NCBI GenBank assembly: GCA_018714695.1
Contig: DVNB01000083.1
Span: 1 to 64,000, forward strand
DNA: 64,000 nucleotides
From: Candidatus Ornithomonoglobus merdipullorum
GTDB taxonomy: Bacteria; Bacillota; Clostridia; UBA1381
Direction: 5' to 3'
Numbering within the stretch: the first letter of the stretch is position 1; each line of letters starts with the position of its first letter. Below the pieces are notes generated by a model. That model was given only the letters and a program-made list of their open reading frames with translations. It searched no databases and was not told where the DNA came from. The translations under genes and the position numbers were made by a program. Below, one piece after another: positions 9,657-18,722 of this stretch.

Positions 9657-11063
9657 ATGACGGATAAGGAGCTTTATAAGAGTCTTTCATACGAGAAGAA
9701 GAACGCATATCTCGCGATGAGCGAAGATGAGCTTTCTAAGATGCGGTCGCTCTCATCTGATTACATGAAATTTCTCGATAACGGCAAGACGGAGCGCGAA
9801 TGCGTGCGTGAGGCTGAAAAAGCTGCCATTGCCGCAGGATTCAAAAAATTGAGTGACATATCGGAATTGAAGCCGGGCGATAAGGTGTACAAGATAAACA
9901 GGGGCAAGAATATATTCATGGCGGTCATAGGTACGGAGGATATACTTGACGGTATAAATATAGTCGGAGCGCATATAGATTCGCCGAGACTCGATCTCAA
10001 GCAGAATCCGCTCTATGAGAGCACTGATATGGCGCTGTTAAAGACGCATTATTACGGCGGACTCAAGAAGTATCAGTGGCCCACGCTCCCGCTTGCGATA
10101 CACGGTGTCATATACAACAGTAAGGGCGAAAAGCTTGATATATGTATAGGCGAAAAGGATGATGATCCTGTATTCGTTATAACCGATCTTCTTCCGCACC
10201 TTGCGAAGGATCAGATGTCAAAGAAGATGACGGAGGGGATAGAAGCGGAAAATATGAATGTCCTTGTCGGAGGTATGCCTGTTGAAGCTGAGGATGTAAA
10301 AGAAAAGGTCAAGTTTGCGATCCTAAAGCTCCTGAACGAGCGTTACGACATAACCGAAAAGAGCTTCCAGAGCGCGGAATTTGAGATAGTCCCGGCACAG
10401 AAGGCGAGAAACGTAGGTCTTGACGAGAGCTTTATAGGCTCGTACGGTCATGACGACAGAGTATGTGCTTATACGACGCTCCGCGGGATAATAGACATAC
10501 CGTCGCCGAAACGTACAGCGGCGGCTATACTTGTCGATAAAGAGGAGATCGGTTCAATGGGCAACACCGGAGCCCAGAGCGCGTTTATGATGATGGCGAT
10601 AGCGGAGATGGTAGAAAAGGCGATCGGGACATGCACAGTGACGCAGCTCAACCGTGTTATAGAGAATTCGGCGTGCATGTCATCGGATGTTTCCGCGGCT
10701 GTTGATCCGAATTATCTTAGTGTTTCGGAGGAGCGCAATTCCTCGTATGCCGGTTACGGTGTAGCAATAATGAAATACACCGGTTCAAGAGGCAAATATG
10801 ATTCGTCCGATGCCGGGGCGGAATTTGTGTACGAGATAGGCAGCATCATGGACAGCAATGATGTTATCTGGCAGACAGGCGAGCTCGGCAAGGTAGACCA
10901 GGGCGGCGGCGGAACGATAGCGCAGTATGTCGCAAACCTAAACATGAACGTCATAGACTGCGGCGTTCCCGTGCTTTCTATGCATTCTCCGTTCGAGGTC
11001 GTGGCAAAGAGCGACGTGTATATGGCATATAAGGCATATAAGGCGTTTTATATGAACAGATGA
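9657..11063 (+). CDS. M18 family aminopeptidase
   Basis: VGAHIDSPRLDLK, DKEEIGSMGNTGAQS, VLSMHSPFEV motifs. Confidence 0.9.
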   Translation: MTDKELYKSLSYEKKNAYLAMSEDELSKMRSLSSDYMKFLDNGKTERECVREAEKAAIAAGFKKLSDISELKPGDKVYKINRGKNIFMAVIGTEDILDGINIVGAHIDSPRLDLKQNPLYESTDMALLKTHYYGGLKKYQWPTLPLAIHGVIYNSKGEKLDICIGEKDDDPVFVITDLLPHLAKDQMSKKMTEGIEAENMNVLVGGMPVEAEDVKEKVKFAILKLLNERYDITEKSFQSAEFEIVPAQKARNVGLDESFIGSYGHDDRVCAYTTLRGIIDIPSPKRTAAAILVDKEEIGSMGNTGAQSAFMMMAIAEMVEKAIGTCTVTQLNRVIENSACMSSDVSAAVDPNYLSVSEERNSSYAGYGVAIMKYTGSRGKYDSSDAGAEFVYEIGSIMDSNDVIWQTGELGKVDQGGGGTIAQYVANLNMNVIDCGVPVLSMHSPFEVVAKSDVYMAYKAYKAFYMNR

Positions 11064-11148
11064 ACAAAACTTAATATCGTATCAAAAAGCCGCATCTGCG
11101 CAGGACTTCATAAAACAGTAAAGTAAATGGCTGTCAGACACGGCACTG

Positions 11149-11185
11149 AAAGGGCATATCGCAGCAGCTGTGTGATATGCCCTTT
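11149..11185 (+). terminator. Inverted repeat / terminator after M18 peptidase gene
   Basis: AAAGGGCATATC ... GATATGCCCTTT perfect 12-bp arms. Confidence 0.6.
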
Positions 11186-11362
11186 CCTCGTGTGCCGGGA
11201 GGAAATCCGCATGATCTGTAAGCAATAAAAAGCTTATATGCACGGAACGATGATATTTTGATAAAATACATAGCTATCATGAAAAATACATTCCAACTTA
11301 AATGCAGCTTTTGCGTGTAATATCATAGAGACAGGCAAACGCAAAATACTGCCTCGTTTTAT

Positions 11363-11671
11363 TTGCCACTTATATTATTACAGTTGCGAAAAACACCTTT
11401 ATCGATCATACACGCAGAAACAGAGCCGTGTTCAGCGATATATCGGAGCTGGAAATGCAAAGTACAGATGATGTTGAGAGCAGAACAATGTGATGTTTAT
11501 GATATATTGGATAATAATTGCACTGTGGGTGTATCAGAATGCGCAGCGTTCGCACTTATCGGGTCCTGTGTGGGGGCAGGGCACATAGAATCATACTACG
11601 CGGCGCGAGATGAATACGAGCGAAAGATAAGCGAATTTTTTGGCTTTTCGATGCCAACGGATAGATCATAG
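11363..11671 (+). CDS. Small hypothetical ORF
   Basis: ORF followed by a terminator; no convincing RBS. Confidence 0.25.
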   Translation: MPLILLQLRKTPLSIIHAETEPCSAIYRSWKCKVQMMLRAEQCDVYDILDNNCTVGVSECAAFALIGSCVGAGHIESYYAARDEYERKISEFFGFSMPTDRS

Positions 11672-11698
11672 AAAAAATGTTCTATGTAACATATACAG

Positions 11699-11730
11699 AA
11701 GACCGGGGCTAAACAATAGCACCCGGTCTT
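11699..11730 (+). terminator. Intrinsic terminator
   Basis: AAGACCGGG-GCTA..TAGC-CCCGGTCTT followed by AAATTT. Confidence 0.6.
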
Positions 11731-11853
11731 AAATTTCTGAAAGTTAAAATGCCGATCTAAACAATGATTACCTTTGCAGCAGCCCATTTTTCTGATTCTG
11801 CTTGACCGACAATATAATTTACTGTTTTAACAGTGTCAGCCAAAGGCTATATT

Positions 11854-12495
11854 TTACTTATACCTTGAGCGAAGCTTTATCCCGCCGCGTTTCCTTGAGC
11901 CCGAATACAGCTTTCCGCCCATGCGTCTGTGCTTGGGTCTGAACATCTTTTCCATCCCGGACGAAAGATGCATCTTATGTACCGATCTTGATCTTTTGCT
12001 TCCGCCCTTGAACACGCTTGCAACGTTTACGTTCGAGCGTCTCTTTCCCATAGCGTCAACGTGCTTCTTGGGATTGAACTTGCGCACTTTTTTGAGCGAT
12101 TCGTTTGTGACCTTTACGATCATCAGAGCTATAATGAAGAACAGAGACGAAAGTATCGTAGGCAGAAGTCTTATGCATATCGTCCTCTGTGAAAAGAACA
12201 ACGCTATCGATACGAATACCGGCCATGCAAGCGATGCCGCTCCAAGCAGGATCTGTAAATTTATCCTTGCCATCGCTTTTTTATCAATGAGCGCGAACAG
12301 CCCGCAGGCAAATACCAGAACACCGCTGATAAACACGAGATATGAAAGCTGTATGCCGCCGGTCTCGATCACGGTCGATGCATTTGTCTTCATGATCCCG
12401 GTAAATTCGACAATGCCACAGCCTATAAGGAACAGCCCCAGAAGCAGATCTATAAAAGCCGCGACCGTCCATAGCTTCATGTGTTTGAGATTCAT
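11854..12495 (-). CDS. Membrane protein with four predicted TM segments and a basic C-terminal tail
   Basis: Hydrophobic segments then R/K-rich tail (RRSNVNVASVFKGGSKRSRSVHK...RKRGGIKLRSRYK). Confidence 0.6.
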   Translation of the reverse strand: MNLKHMKLWTVAAFIDLLLGLFLIGCGIVEFTGIMKTNASTVIETGGIQLSYLVFISGVLVFACGLFALIDKKAMARINLQILLGAASLAWPVFVSIALFFSQRTICIRLLPTILSSLFFIIALMIVKVTNESLKKVRKFNPKKHVDAMGKRRSNVNVASVFKGGSKRSRSVHKMHLSSGMEKMFRPKHRRMGGKLYSGSRKRGGIKLRSRYK

Positions 12496-12588
12496 TTGTA
12501 AAACACCCCTTAGACAAGATTTACATTTACAATTATAGCACGATTAACGTTTTTTGTAAAGGGGATTTTCGGTTTTTATTTCAATTCT

Positions 12589-13206
12589 TTACGAGAGCGG
12601 AGTTATGCTCACTTCACCTTCGATCTTTATCTTCTCGCCGGAGCTTATTTCGAATTCGTATGAATGGCTGTCTATGGTCGAAAGATTCTCGCGGACGGTG
12701 AGGGAATTGGCTATGTTATAGACATAGATAGTACCCTCGCCCTCGGCGCGGTATCTGCCGCTTTTGAGATCGGCGGGACATTTGTATTCGCCGTCCTTGA
12801 GCTCTCTCGCTTCACCCTCGGCGCTGTCAGTGCCTATGGATGACAGATTGTCGAGATACTCCTGTTTTTCGGTGAGCTGCGAATTGAGTTCCGAATTCCT
12901 TTGCCTTGCGTTCTCAAGATCGGCGTTATAGCTGTCAAGCTCACTGTTGAGTGAGGTTACCTCGTTTATGAGAGTGCTGTTGGCATTTATGATCTGGTTG
13001 TAACCTGCGATCTCGATATTAAGGTCATCGATCTGTGAATTGAGCTCCGAGATCTGCGAATTCATATCATTTTTTTCGCCGGCGACCATAAGCGCCGCCT
13101 TTGAGCTCGTGCCTATGCTGTTGTGGAACACAAGAAGCAGAACGCCGATAACGACGCTGACAATTATTGGTATCATTGTGATATAAAAGCTTTTTCCGTT
13201 ACGCAT
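12589..13206 (-). CDS. Membrane-anchored coiled-coil protein with C-terminal beta domain
   Basis: N-terminal TM, heptad-rich middle, C-terminal CPADLKSGRYRAEGEGTIYVYN. Confidence 0.6.
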   Translation of the reverse strand: MRNGKSFYITMIPIIVSVVIGVLLLVFHNSIGTSSKAALMVAGEKNDMNSQISELNSQIDDLNIEIAGYNQIINANSTLINEVTSLNSELDSYNADLENARQRNSELNSQLTEKQEYLDNLSSIGTDSAEGEARELKDGEYKCPADLKSGRYRAEGEGTIYVYNIANSLTVRENLSTIDSHSYEFEISSGEKIKIEGEVSITPLS

Positions 13207-13224
13207 ATTTTCACCTCGTATATA

Positions 13225-14154
13225 TCAGTTGAGCGGTGTGAATTTTGTGGTCGAGTTGAGCGATATCCTGTCGCCGTCCTCAAGCGTTACCTCAACTCCC
13301 GACTCTATCTGCTCATTCACCTTGGATTCGCCCTCGCTTGACGCCACGACAAGGTTTCCCGTGCCGGTCACCGAATATCTTCCGGGCGCTATCTGCTCTC
13401 CCGCTGTGTATCGTCCTGCCGAGAGCGTTATGGATGATCCGACCCTGTTCTGTATCTGAGCGTCAAGATCATTGACCTGCTGCTGGAGCGCCGTGTTTTC
13501 ATCGTTTACAGTCACAAGCTCCGATTGGAGTGATGATATCTGAGATCTCAGCGCGGCACGCGTGTTTTCGAAATCAACGAGACCTTCGGAAAGCTCCTTT
13601 TTTTCGGCTGCGCTTTCCTCCAGCGCCGCCGCCTCCGCAGCGACAGACTCGTATTCGTTCTTCAATGAGATGTAATCATCTTCCGCGCGAAGAGCGTCGG
13701 CAGCCGCGTTTAAGACCTCCTCGTCCTTGGGCATGTTCAGCGCGCATACGAATGCCGCGGCTATGACAGCGAGCGATACTGCGCCGCTTATGCAGTATGA
13801 GAGGATCTTTTTTGCTCTGTCCGAAAGTCCGTTTGAGCTGTCGTGTATGTTCTCGTCACCGCTCTCCGACATTATCCCGCCTTCGGCTATCGTTTCGTCC
13901 TTGATATCGTTATCGTCCGTCTTGCCGGAGTAGTATTCGGCTATATCGTCTAGCTTTTCCGCCTCGATAAGGCTCTCAAGCTCATCCGCAGTGTATTCAT
14001 CCGGAAGCATTCCCTTATACTCCGGTACCTTGGATATATCCGAGACGGCTGTGGACTCAGACTTTACCTCGTTCTGCGCCTCTGTGTCCGAGACTGCTGA
14101 GCCGTCCTCCGGGAGCTGCGGGCTGGTATTCGGTTTTTCGTTATCATTGCTCAT
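13225..14154 (-). CDS. Paralogous membrane coiled-coil protein with the same C-terminal domain
   Basis: Acidic N-terminus, TM, coiled coil, C-terminal YTAGEQIAPGRYSVTGTGNLVVASSEGESKV. Confidence 0.6.
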   Translation of the reverse strand: MSNDNEKPNTSPQLPEDGSAVSDTEAQNEVKSESTAVSDISKVPEYKGMLPDEYTADELESLIEAEKLDDIAEYYSGKTDDNDIKDETIAEGGIMSESGDENIHDSSNGLSDRAKKILSYCISGAVSLAVIAAAFVCALNMPKDEEVLNAAADALRAEDDYISLKNEYESVAAEAAALEESAAEKKELSEGLVDFENTRAALRSQISSLQSELVTVNDENTALQQQVNDLDAQIQNRVGSSITLSAGRYTAGEQIAPGRYSVTGTGNLVVASSEGESKVNEQIESGVEVTLEDGDRISLNSTTKFTPLN

Positions 14155-14198
14155 TCTGCTCTGTCTCCTCTCATGACGCGTTCTAAAATGACGCCGTT

Positions 14199-15080
14199 TC
14201 AGTTTACCGGCTCTGTTATGAACACGTCCTTGAATTGGTATGCGAAGCTGTCGTGCGACCGCTTTGCCGATGCGAAATCCGGGAATATCCCGAACACGGT
14301 CGGTCCGGAGCCGCTCATCTCGGCGCCTATTGCGCCGTTCTTTATCATTTTTTCCTTTATGCCGCGAACGATGGGATACATATCCTCCGTGACCGCACCC
14401 ATCACATTTGAAAGTCCCGCGGCTATCTGTTCTATATCACCGCGTCCGAGCGCGTCGGAAACGGCTTGTGTATCGGGCCTAAGCTCGATCTTTGCATTGT
14501 CTATGGCGTTGTACACCGCGGCTGTCGATACGTTTATCGCAGGCTTAACCATAAGTATTGTGCATTTCGGCATAGGGGGAAGGGGAGTGAGCCTTTCGCC
14601 TATGCCCTCTGCGAGATATGTTCCGCCGAGTATGCAGTACGGAACATCTGCGCCGAGTCTCAGACCTATCCGGCAGAGCTCATCCGCCGTAAGACCTGCG
14701 CCGCAGAGTTTGTTGAGCGCCGCGAGCACCGCAGCCGCGTTGCCGCTCCCGCCTGCAAGCCCGGCCGCGACCGGGATGTTCTTGTGTATCATTATCTTGC
14801 ACCCGCCGCGTATGCCTGTGGCGCTGAAAAATTCGCGCGCCGCAAGGTATGCGAGATTTTTCTCGTTCACCGGCAGGAATTTCAGGTTCGTCTTTACCCC
14901 GATACCCTTCTCGGTCCTGTCAACGAGGACGAGATCAAAAAGTGATACGGTCTGCATTATCATCCGCACGTCGTGATAACCATCATCGCGTCTGTCAAGC
15001 ACGTCAAGCGTCAGATTGATCTTCGCGAACGATCGCGATATCGCGCGGTTCCCTGTTATAATTATATGATCGGAAAGCAT
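14199..15080 (-). CDS. ispE: 4-diphosphocytidyl-2-C-methyl-D-erythritol kinase
   Basis: AKINLTLDVLDRRDDGYHDVRM, PVAAGLAGGSGNAAAVL GHMP motifs. Confidence 0.95.
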   Translation of the reverse strand: MLSDHIIITGNRAISRSFAKINLTLDVLDRRDDGYHDVRMIMQTVSLFDLVLVDRTEKGIGVKTNLKFLPVNEKNLAYLAAREFFSATGIRGGCKIMIHKNIPVAAGLAGGSGNAAAVLAALNKLCGAGLTADELCRIGLRLGADVPYCILGGTYLAEGIGERLTPLPPMPKCTILMVKPAINVSTAAVYNAIDNAKIELRPDTQAVSDALGRGDIEQIAAGLSNVMGAVTEDMYPIVRGIKEKMIKNGAIGAEMSGSGPTVFGIFPDFASAKRSHDSFAYQFKDVFITEPVN

Positions 15081-15092
15081 GATTATTCTCCT

Positions 15093-15911
15093 TTATCTGT
15101 CGAGCTCGGCATGTGACTCTTGAACCGTCGCCTCTATCATCTCATCTGTTATGCTTCTTTCAAGCCCCTTGTCGGGCGATTTTACAAGGTATGCAAGGTA
15201 TTCTATGTTGCCCTCCGGACCCTTTACCGGCGAAAAGGAGAGCCCCTCGGTCAGGAATCCCGCATCCGCCGCAAAATCGAGCACCGTCTTGATCACCTCA
15301 AAATGTACGTTTTTATCACGGACAACCCCTTTTTTTCCGACCTGACCGCGTCCGGCTTCAAACTGCGGCTTTATAAGCGCCGCCACCTCGCCGCCGTCCC
15401 TCAGAAGACTGTAAGCGACTGGAAGAACCAGCCTCAGCGAGATAAACGAAACGTCGATCGACGCGAAGTCGAGCGCCTCGCCTATATCCTCGGGTGTTAC
15501 GTAACGTATGTTCGTGCGTTCCATGTTTACCACACGCGGATCCTGTCTGAGCTTCCACGCGAACTGACCGTAGCCGACGTCTACCGCATAGACCTTTTTC
15601 GCGCCGTTCTGGAGCATGCAGTCTGTAAATCCACCGGTGGAGGCACCTATATCCATCGCTGTCTTTCCCTCAAGCGTTATCGGGAATTCCTTCATGGCTT
15701 TTTCAAGCTTGAGTCCGCCGCGGCTCACGTATTTAAGCTGCTCGCCGCGTATCTCCACATCCTTTTCGTTTTCGTCTATCATAGTTCCCGCCTTGTCGCA
15801 TTTCTGGTTCTTTACGAACACCTGACCTGCCATAATGAGCGCCTTTGCGCGCTCGCGGCTCTGTGTCATGCCGTTTTCGACAAGGTATGTGTCAATTCTT
15901 ATCTTTGCCAT
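15093..15911 (-). CDS. tlyA: TlyA family rRNA 2'-O-methyltransferase
   Basis: S4 domain then FtsJ-like domain (AMDIGASTGGFTDCMLQNGAKKVYAVDVGYGQFAWKLRQDPRV). Confidence 0.9.
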   Translation of the reverse strand: MAKIRIDTYLVENGMTQSRERAKALIMAGQVFVKNQKCDKAGTMIDENEKDVEIRGEQLKYVSRGGLKLEKAMKEFPITLEGKTAMDIGASTGGFTDCMLQNGAKKVYAVDVGYGQFAWKLRQDPRVVNMERTNIRYVTPEDIGEALDFASIDVSFISLRLVLPVAYSLLRDGGEVAALIKPQFEAGRGQVGKKGVVRDKNVHFEVIKTVLDFAADAGFLTEGLSFSPVKGPEGNIEYLAYLVKSPDKGLERSITDEMIEATVQESHAELDR

Positions 15912-17778
15912 CCTGTTGTTTCCTCACCATTCTGATCATAGTATCCGCTATTGTCTGCGCGTCTGTGCCGTATTTTTTGTCCAGCTCGTCTACAGTGCCG
16001 TGTTCTATCGGCACGGACGGGAATCCGAACGACTTAAACGCGCATTTGATCCCCTTATCCATCAGCAGTGCGGCGATGTGCTCGCCGAAACCGCCGGAGA
16101 GTACGTTATCCTCTATCGTTATGACGGTACCTGTTTTCATTGCCGCCGCGATTATCGCCGCCTCGTTCAGCGGATGTGCCGTCGGAACCTCAGTTATCTC
16201 TGCGCTTATGCCGTGGGATCTCAATATCAGCTCCGCCTCAGCGGCGCGCCGAACCATCCTTCCGAGCGTTATAATGGTTACGTCATGTCCGTGCATACGC
16301 GTATATACGGCGTTCGGAACAAATCCGTCATAGGGATACGGCGACTGTGTACCGCCGCGCGGATAGCGTATCGCTATCGGTCCCTTATGCACGTTCACCG
16401 CGTATTCGAGCATATCCTCAAGCTGCGCAAAGGACGAGGGTGACAATACCGTCATGTTCGGCATCGCTGATAGGTATGAGAGATCATACACACCCTGATG
16501 CGTCTCGCCGTCAGCTCCCACAAGCCCGGCTCTGTCTATCGGGAATACTACATGCAGATCCTGCAGGCATACGTCGTGAAGCGTCTGATCGTAGGCGCGC
16601 TGCAAAAATGTCGAATAGAGCGGTATCACCGGAGTGTATCCTGCCGCAGCCATCCCGGCGGCAAAAGTGACGCCATGCTGCTCTGCGATCCCCACGTCAA
16701 AGAACCTGTCTTTAAAGCGTTTGGAGAATTCAACAAGCCCCGTCCCGTCCGGCATCGCGCAGGTTATCGCGGTAACGAGTCTGTTGCGTTCCGCTATCTC
16801 AATAAGCTTTTTTCCGAACCGAGAGCTGTAGCATTCTCCGCCCGGCGCTATCGCTCCTGTTTTCGGATCAAATGTGCCGACACCGTGGAAACAGTCGGGG
16901 TGTTTCTCAGCCGGCGGGTATCCCTTGCCCTTTACCGTCTTTACATGTATGAGCACCGGCTTTTTCTCCGATCTTGCGTATTCGAAGCAGGCTATGAGCG
17001 AGCCGAGATCGTGACCGTTCACAGGCCCGATATACTTAAAGCCCATATCCTCGAAAAGCGTTGTCGGCAGCACCTTGCGCCTTATCCATGTCTTGCAGCG
17101 CTCTATCATATGCTTTATAGGCGGTCCTGCCAATGGTATATGATCGAGCACATTTGAAACATGACGCTTCGAACGGAAATAGAGCCTGTTTATGCGTATG
17201 TTCCTGAGATGGCGCGATACCGCGCCGACGTTTTTTGCGATCGACATCGTGTTGTCGTTAAGAACAAGTATAAGAGGCGTTTTCGTGTGTCCCGCATCGT
17301 TCAGTGCCTCGTATATCTCGCCGCCGGTCAGGGCGCCGTCGCCGAAAAGCGCTATAATATTTGAATGCCCGCCGTCGAGATCGCGCGCTCTCGCCATACC
17401 GAGCGCCGCGGATACGGACGTGGACGAGTGTCCCGTATCGAACACGTCGTATTCGCTCTCCGCGCGTTTCGGGAACCCCGAAAGCCCGCCGAATTTTCTG
17501 AGCGTGGCGAATTTATCCTTCCTTCCGGTAAGTATCTTGTGCACATATGCCTGATGTCCCACATCGAAAACGATCTTGTCCGACGGAAAGTCGAATACGC
17601 GGTGCAGCGCCACCGTAAGCTCCACCACGCCGAGATTCGACGCGAGGTGCCCGCCGGTCCTGCTGATGTTTTCGACAAGAAAGCCGCGTATCTCGCCGCA
17701 CAGCTGTTTCAGTCCCCGAATATCAAGCTTTTTGACATCACCGGAAGCTTGTATATTGTCAAGCAAATTTTCCATCAT
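15892..17778 (-). CDS. dxs: 1-deoxy-D-xylulose-5-phosphate synthase
   Basis: Typical Dxs TPP-enzyme motifs (GGHLASNLGVVELT, FGDGALTGGEIYEALN, DRAGLVGADGETHQG). Confidence 0.95.
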   Translation of the reverse strand: MMENLLDNIQASGDVKKLDIRGLKQLCGEIRGFLVENISRTGGHLASNLGVVELTVALHRVFDFPSDKIVFDVGHQAYVHKILTGRKDKFATLRKFGGLSGFPKRAESEYDVFDTGHSSTSVSAALGMARARDLDGGHSNIIALFGDGALTGGEIYEALNDAGHTKTPLILVLNDNTMSIAKNVGAVSRHLRNIRINRLYFRSKRHVSNVLDHIPLAGPPIKHMIERCKTWIRRKVLPTTLFEDMGFKYIGPVNGHDLGSLIACFEYARSEKKPVLIHVKTVKGKGYPPAEKHPDCFHGVGTFDPKTGAIAPGGECYSSRFGKKLIEIAERNRLVTAITCAMPDGTGLVEFSKRFKDRFFDVGIAEQHGVTFAAGMAAAGYTPVIPLYSTFLQRAYDQTLHDVCLQDLHVVFPIDRAGLVGADGETHQGVYDLSYLSAMPNMTVLSPSSFAQLEDMLEYAVNVHKGPIAIRYPRGGTQSPYPYDGFVPNAVYTRMHGHDVTIITLGRMVRRAAEAELILRSHGISAEITEVPTAHPLNEAAIIAAAMKTGTVITIEDNVLSGGFGEHIAALLMDKGIKCAFKSFGFPSVPIEHGTVDELDKKYGTDAQTIADTMIRMVRKQQDGKDKN

Positions 17779-17882
17779 TTAAGCAACTCTTTCCCCAAAA
17801 TATAATATCGGTTATCTGTCGTTTTTCTTATTATAACATAGCAGTAAACAAAAGTCAATGAACGTCATGTTAATTATATTTC

Positions 17883-17955
17883 TTGACAGGGTGTGCCTGT
17901 AATGGTATAAAATACGGCGTGGATGTTGACACGTGGTGTCGGTATATGTTATAAT
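17883..17955 (+). promoter_or_regulatory. Tandem sigma-A-like promoters upstream of rhuM-like gene
   Basis: TTGACA-17-TATAAA (17883-17911) and TTGACA-18-TATAAT (17926-17955). Confidence 0.55.
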
Positions 17956-18026
17956 CGAATAAAGCCAAGAAATATAGATAATAACAAGCAATATAGTACA
18001 GCATGATCGCGGAAAGGAAAAATATC

Positions 18027-18647
18027 ATGTCAAAGGTCGACAAAAACGAGATAACCATTCGTTCAAGCGCAGCAGAATATTTAACTTATGTTGCGTCTAT
18101 AGGCGACGAATCGAGCAGTATGGAAATGCGCTATGAGGACGAGGACATTTGGTTGACTCAAAAAATGATGGCAACATTATATGATGTTGATGTGAGAACA
18201 ATAAATTATCATATAAAAAAGATATTTAACGACAGCGAATTACAGGAGAATTCAGTTATCCGAAAATTTCGGATAACTGCTCAGGACGGAAAAATAAAGA
18301 AAAGCGATGTTACCATTGCAAAAAATTATTTATCTGAATTTGAAATGAGGCAGCTTGACCGTATGGTTTCGGCTTATTTGGATTTTGCTGAAAGTATGAC
18401 TTTAAGACATATTCCCTTAACTATGCAGGATTGGGAAACAAGACTTAACGGATTTATTGAAATGTTTGAATATGGACTTCTGAAAGATGCCGGTAAGGTA
18501 TCAGCTGAAATAGCGAAGCTTCATGCAGAGACAGAATTTGAAAAATACAGAGTAATTCAGGATAAGCAATTTATGTCCGACTTTGACAGGTACATGCTTG
18601 AGCTTGAAGAGATCGAAAAGACTGTCGGAAAACAAAAAAATAACTAA
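18027..18647 (+). CDS. RhuM-family protein lacking its central region
   Basis: N-terminal DIWLTQKMMATLYDVDVRTINYHIKKIF...RKFRITAQDGK joined directly to C-terminal KKSDVTIAKNYLSE...DAGKVSAEIAKLHAETEFEKYRVIQD. Confidence 0.7.
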   Translation: MSKVDKNEITIRSSAAEYLTYVASIGDESSSMEMRYEDEDIWLTQKMMATLYDVDVRTINYHIKKIFNDSELQENSVIRKFRITAQDGKIKKSDVTIAKNYLSEFEMRQLDRMVSAYLDFAESMTLRHIPLTMQDWETRLNGFIEMFEYGLLKDAGKVSAEIAKLHAETEFEKYRVIQDKQFMSDFDRYMLELEEIEKTVGKQKNN

Positions 18648-18722
18648 ATTATATAATAAACACGATATAGGTTATACTAAAGAAAAAACACGCGCAGACG
18701 GCGCCGGATTTACGGAGATTAC

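Noticed and set aside
15120-15935. 271-aa plus-strand ORF
   Set aside because: Antisense shadow of tlyA, which has clear family motifs.
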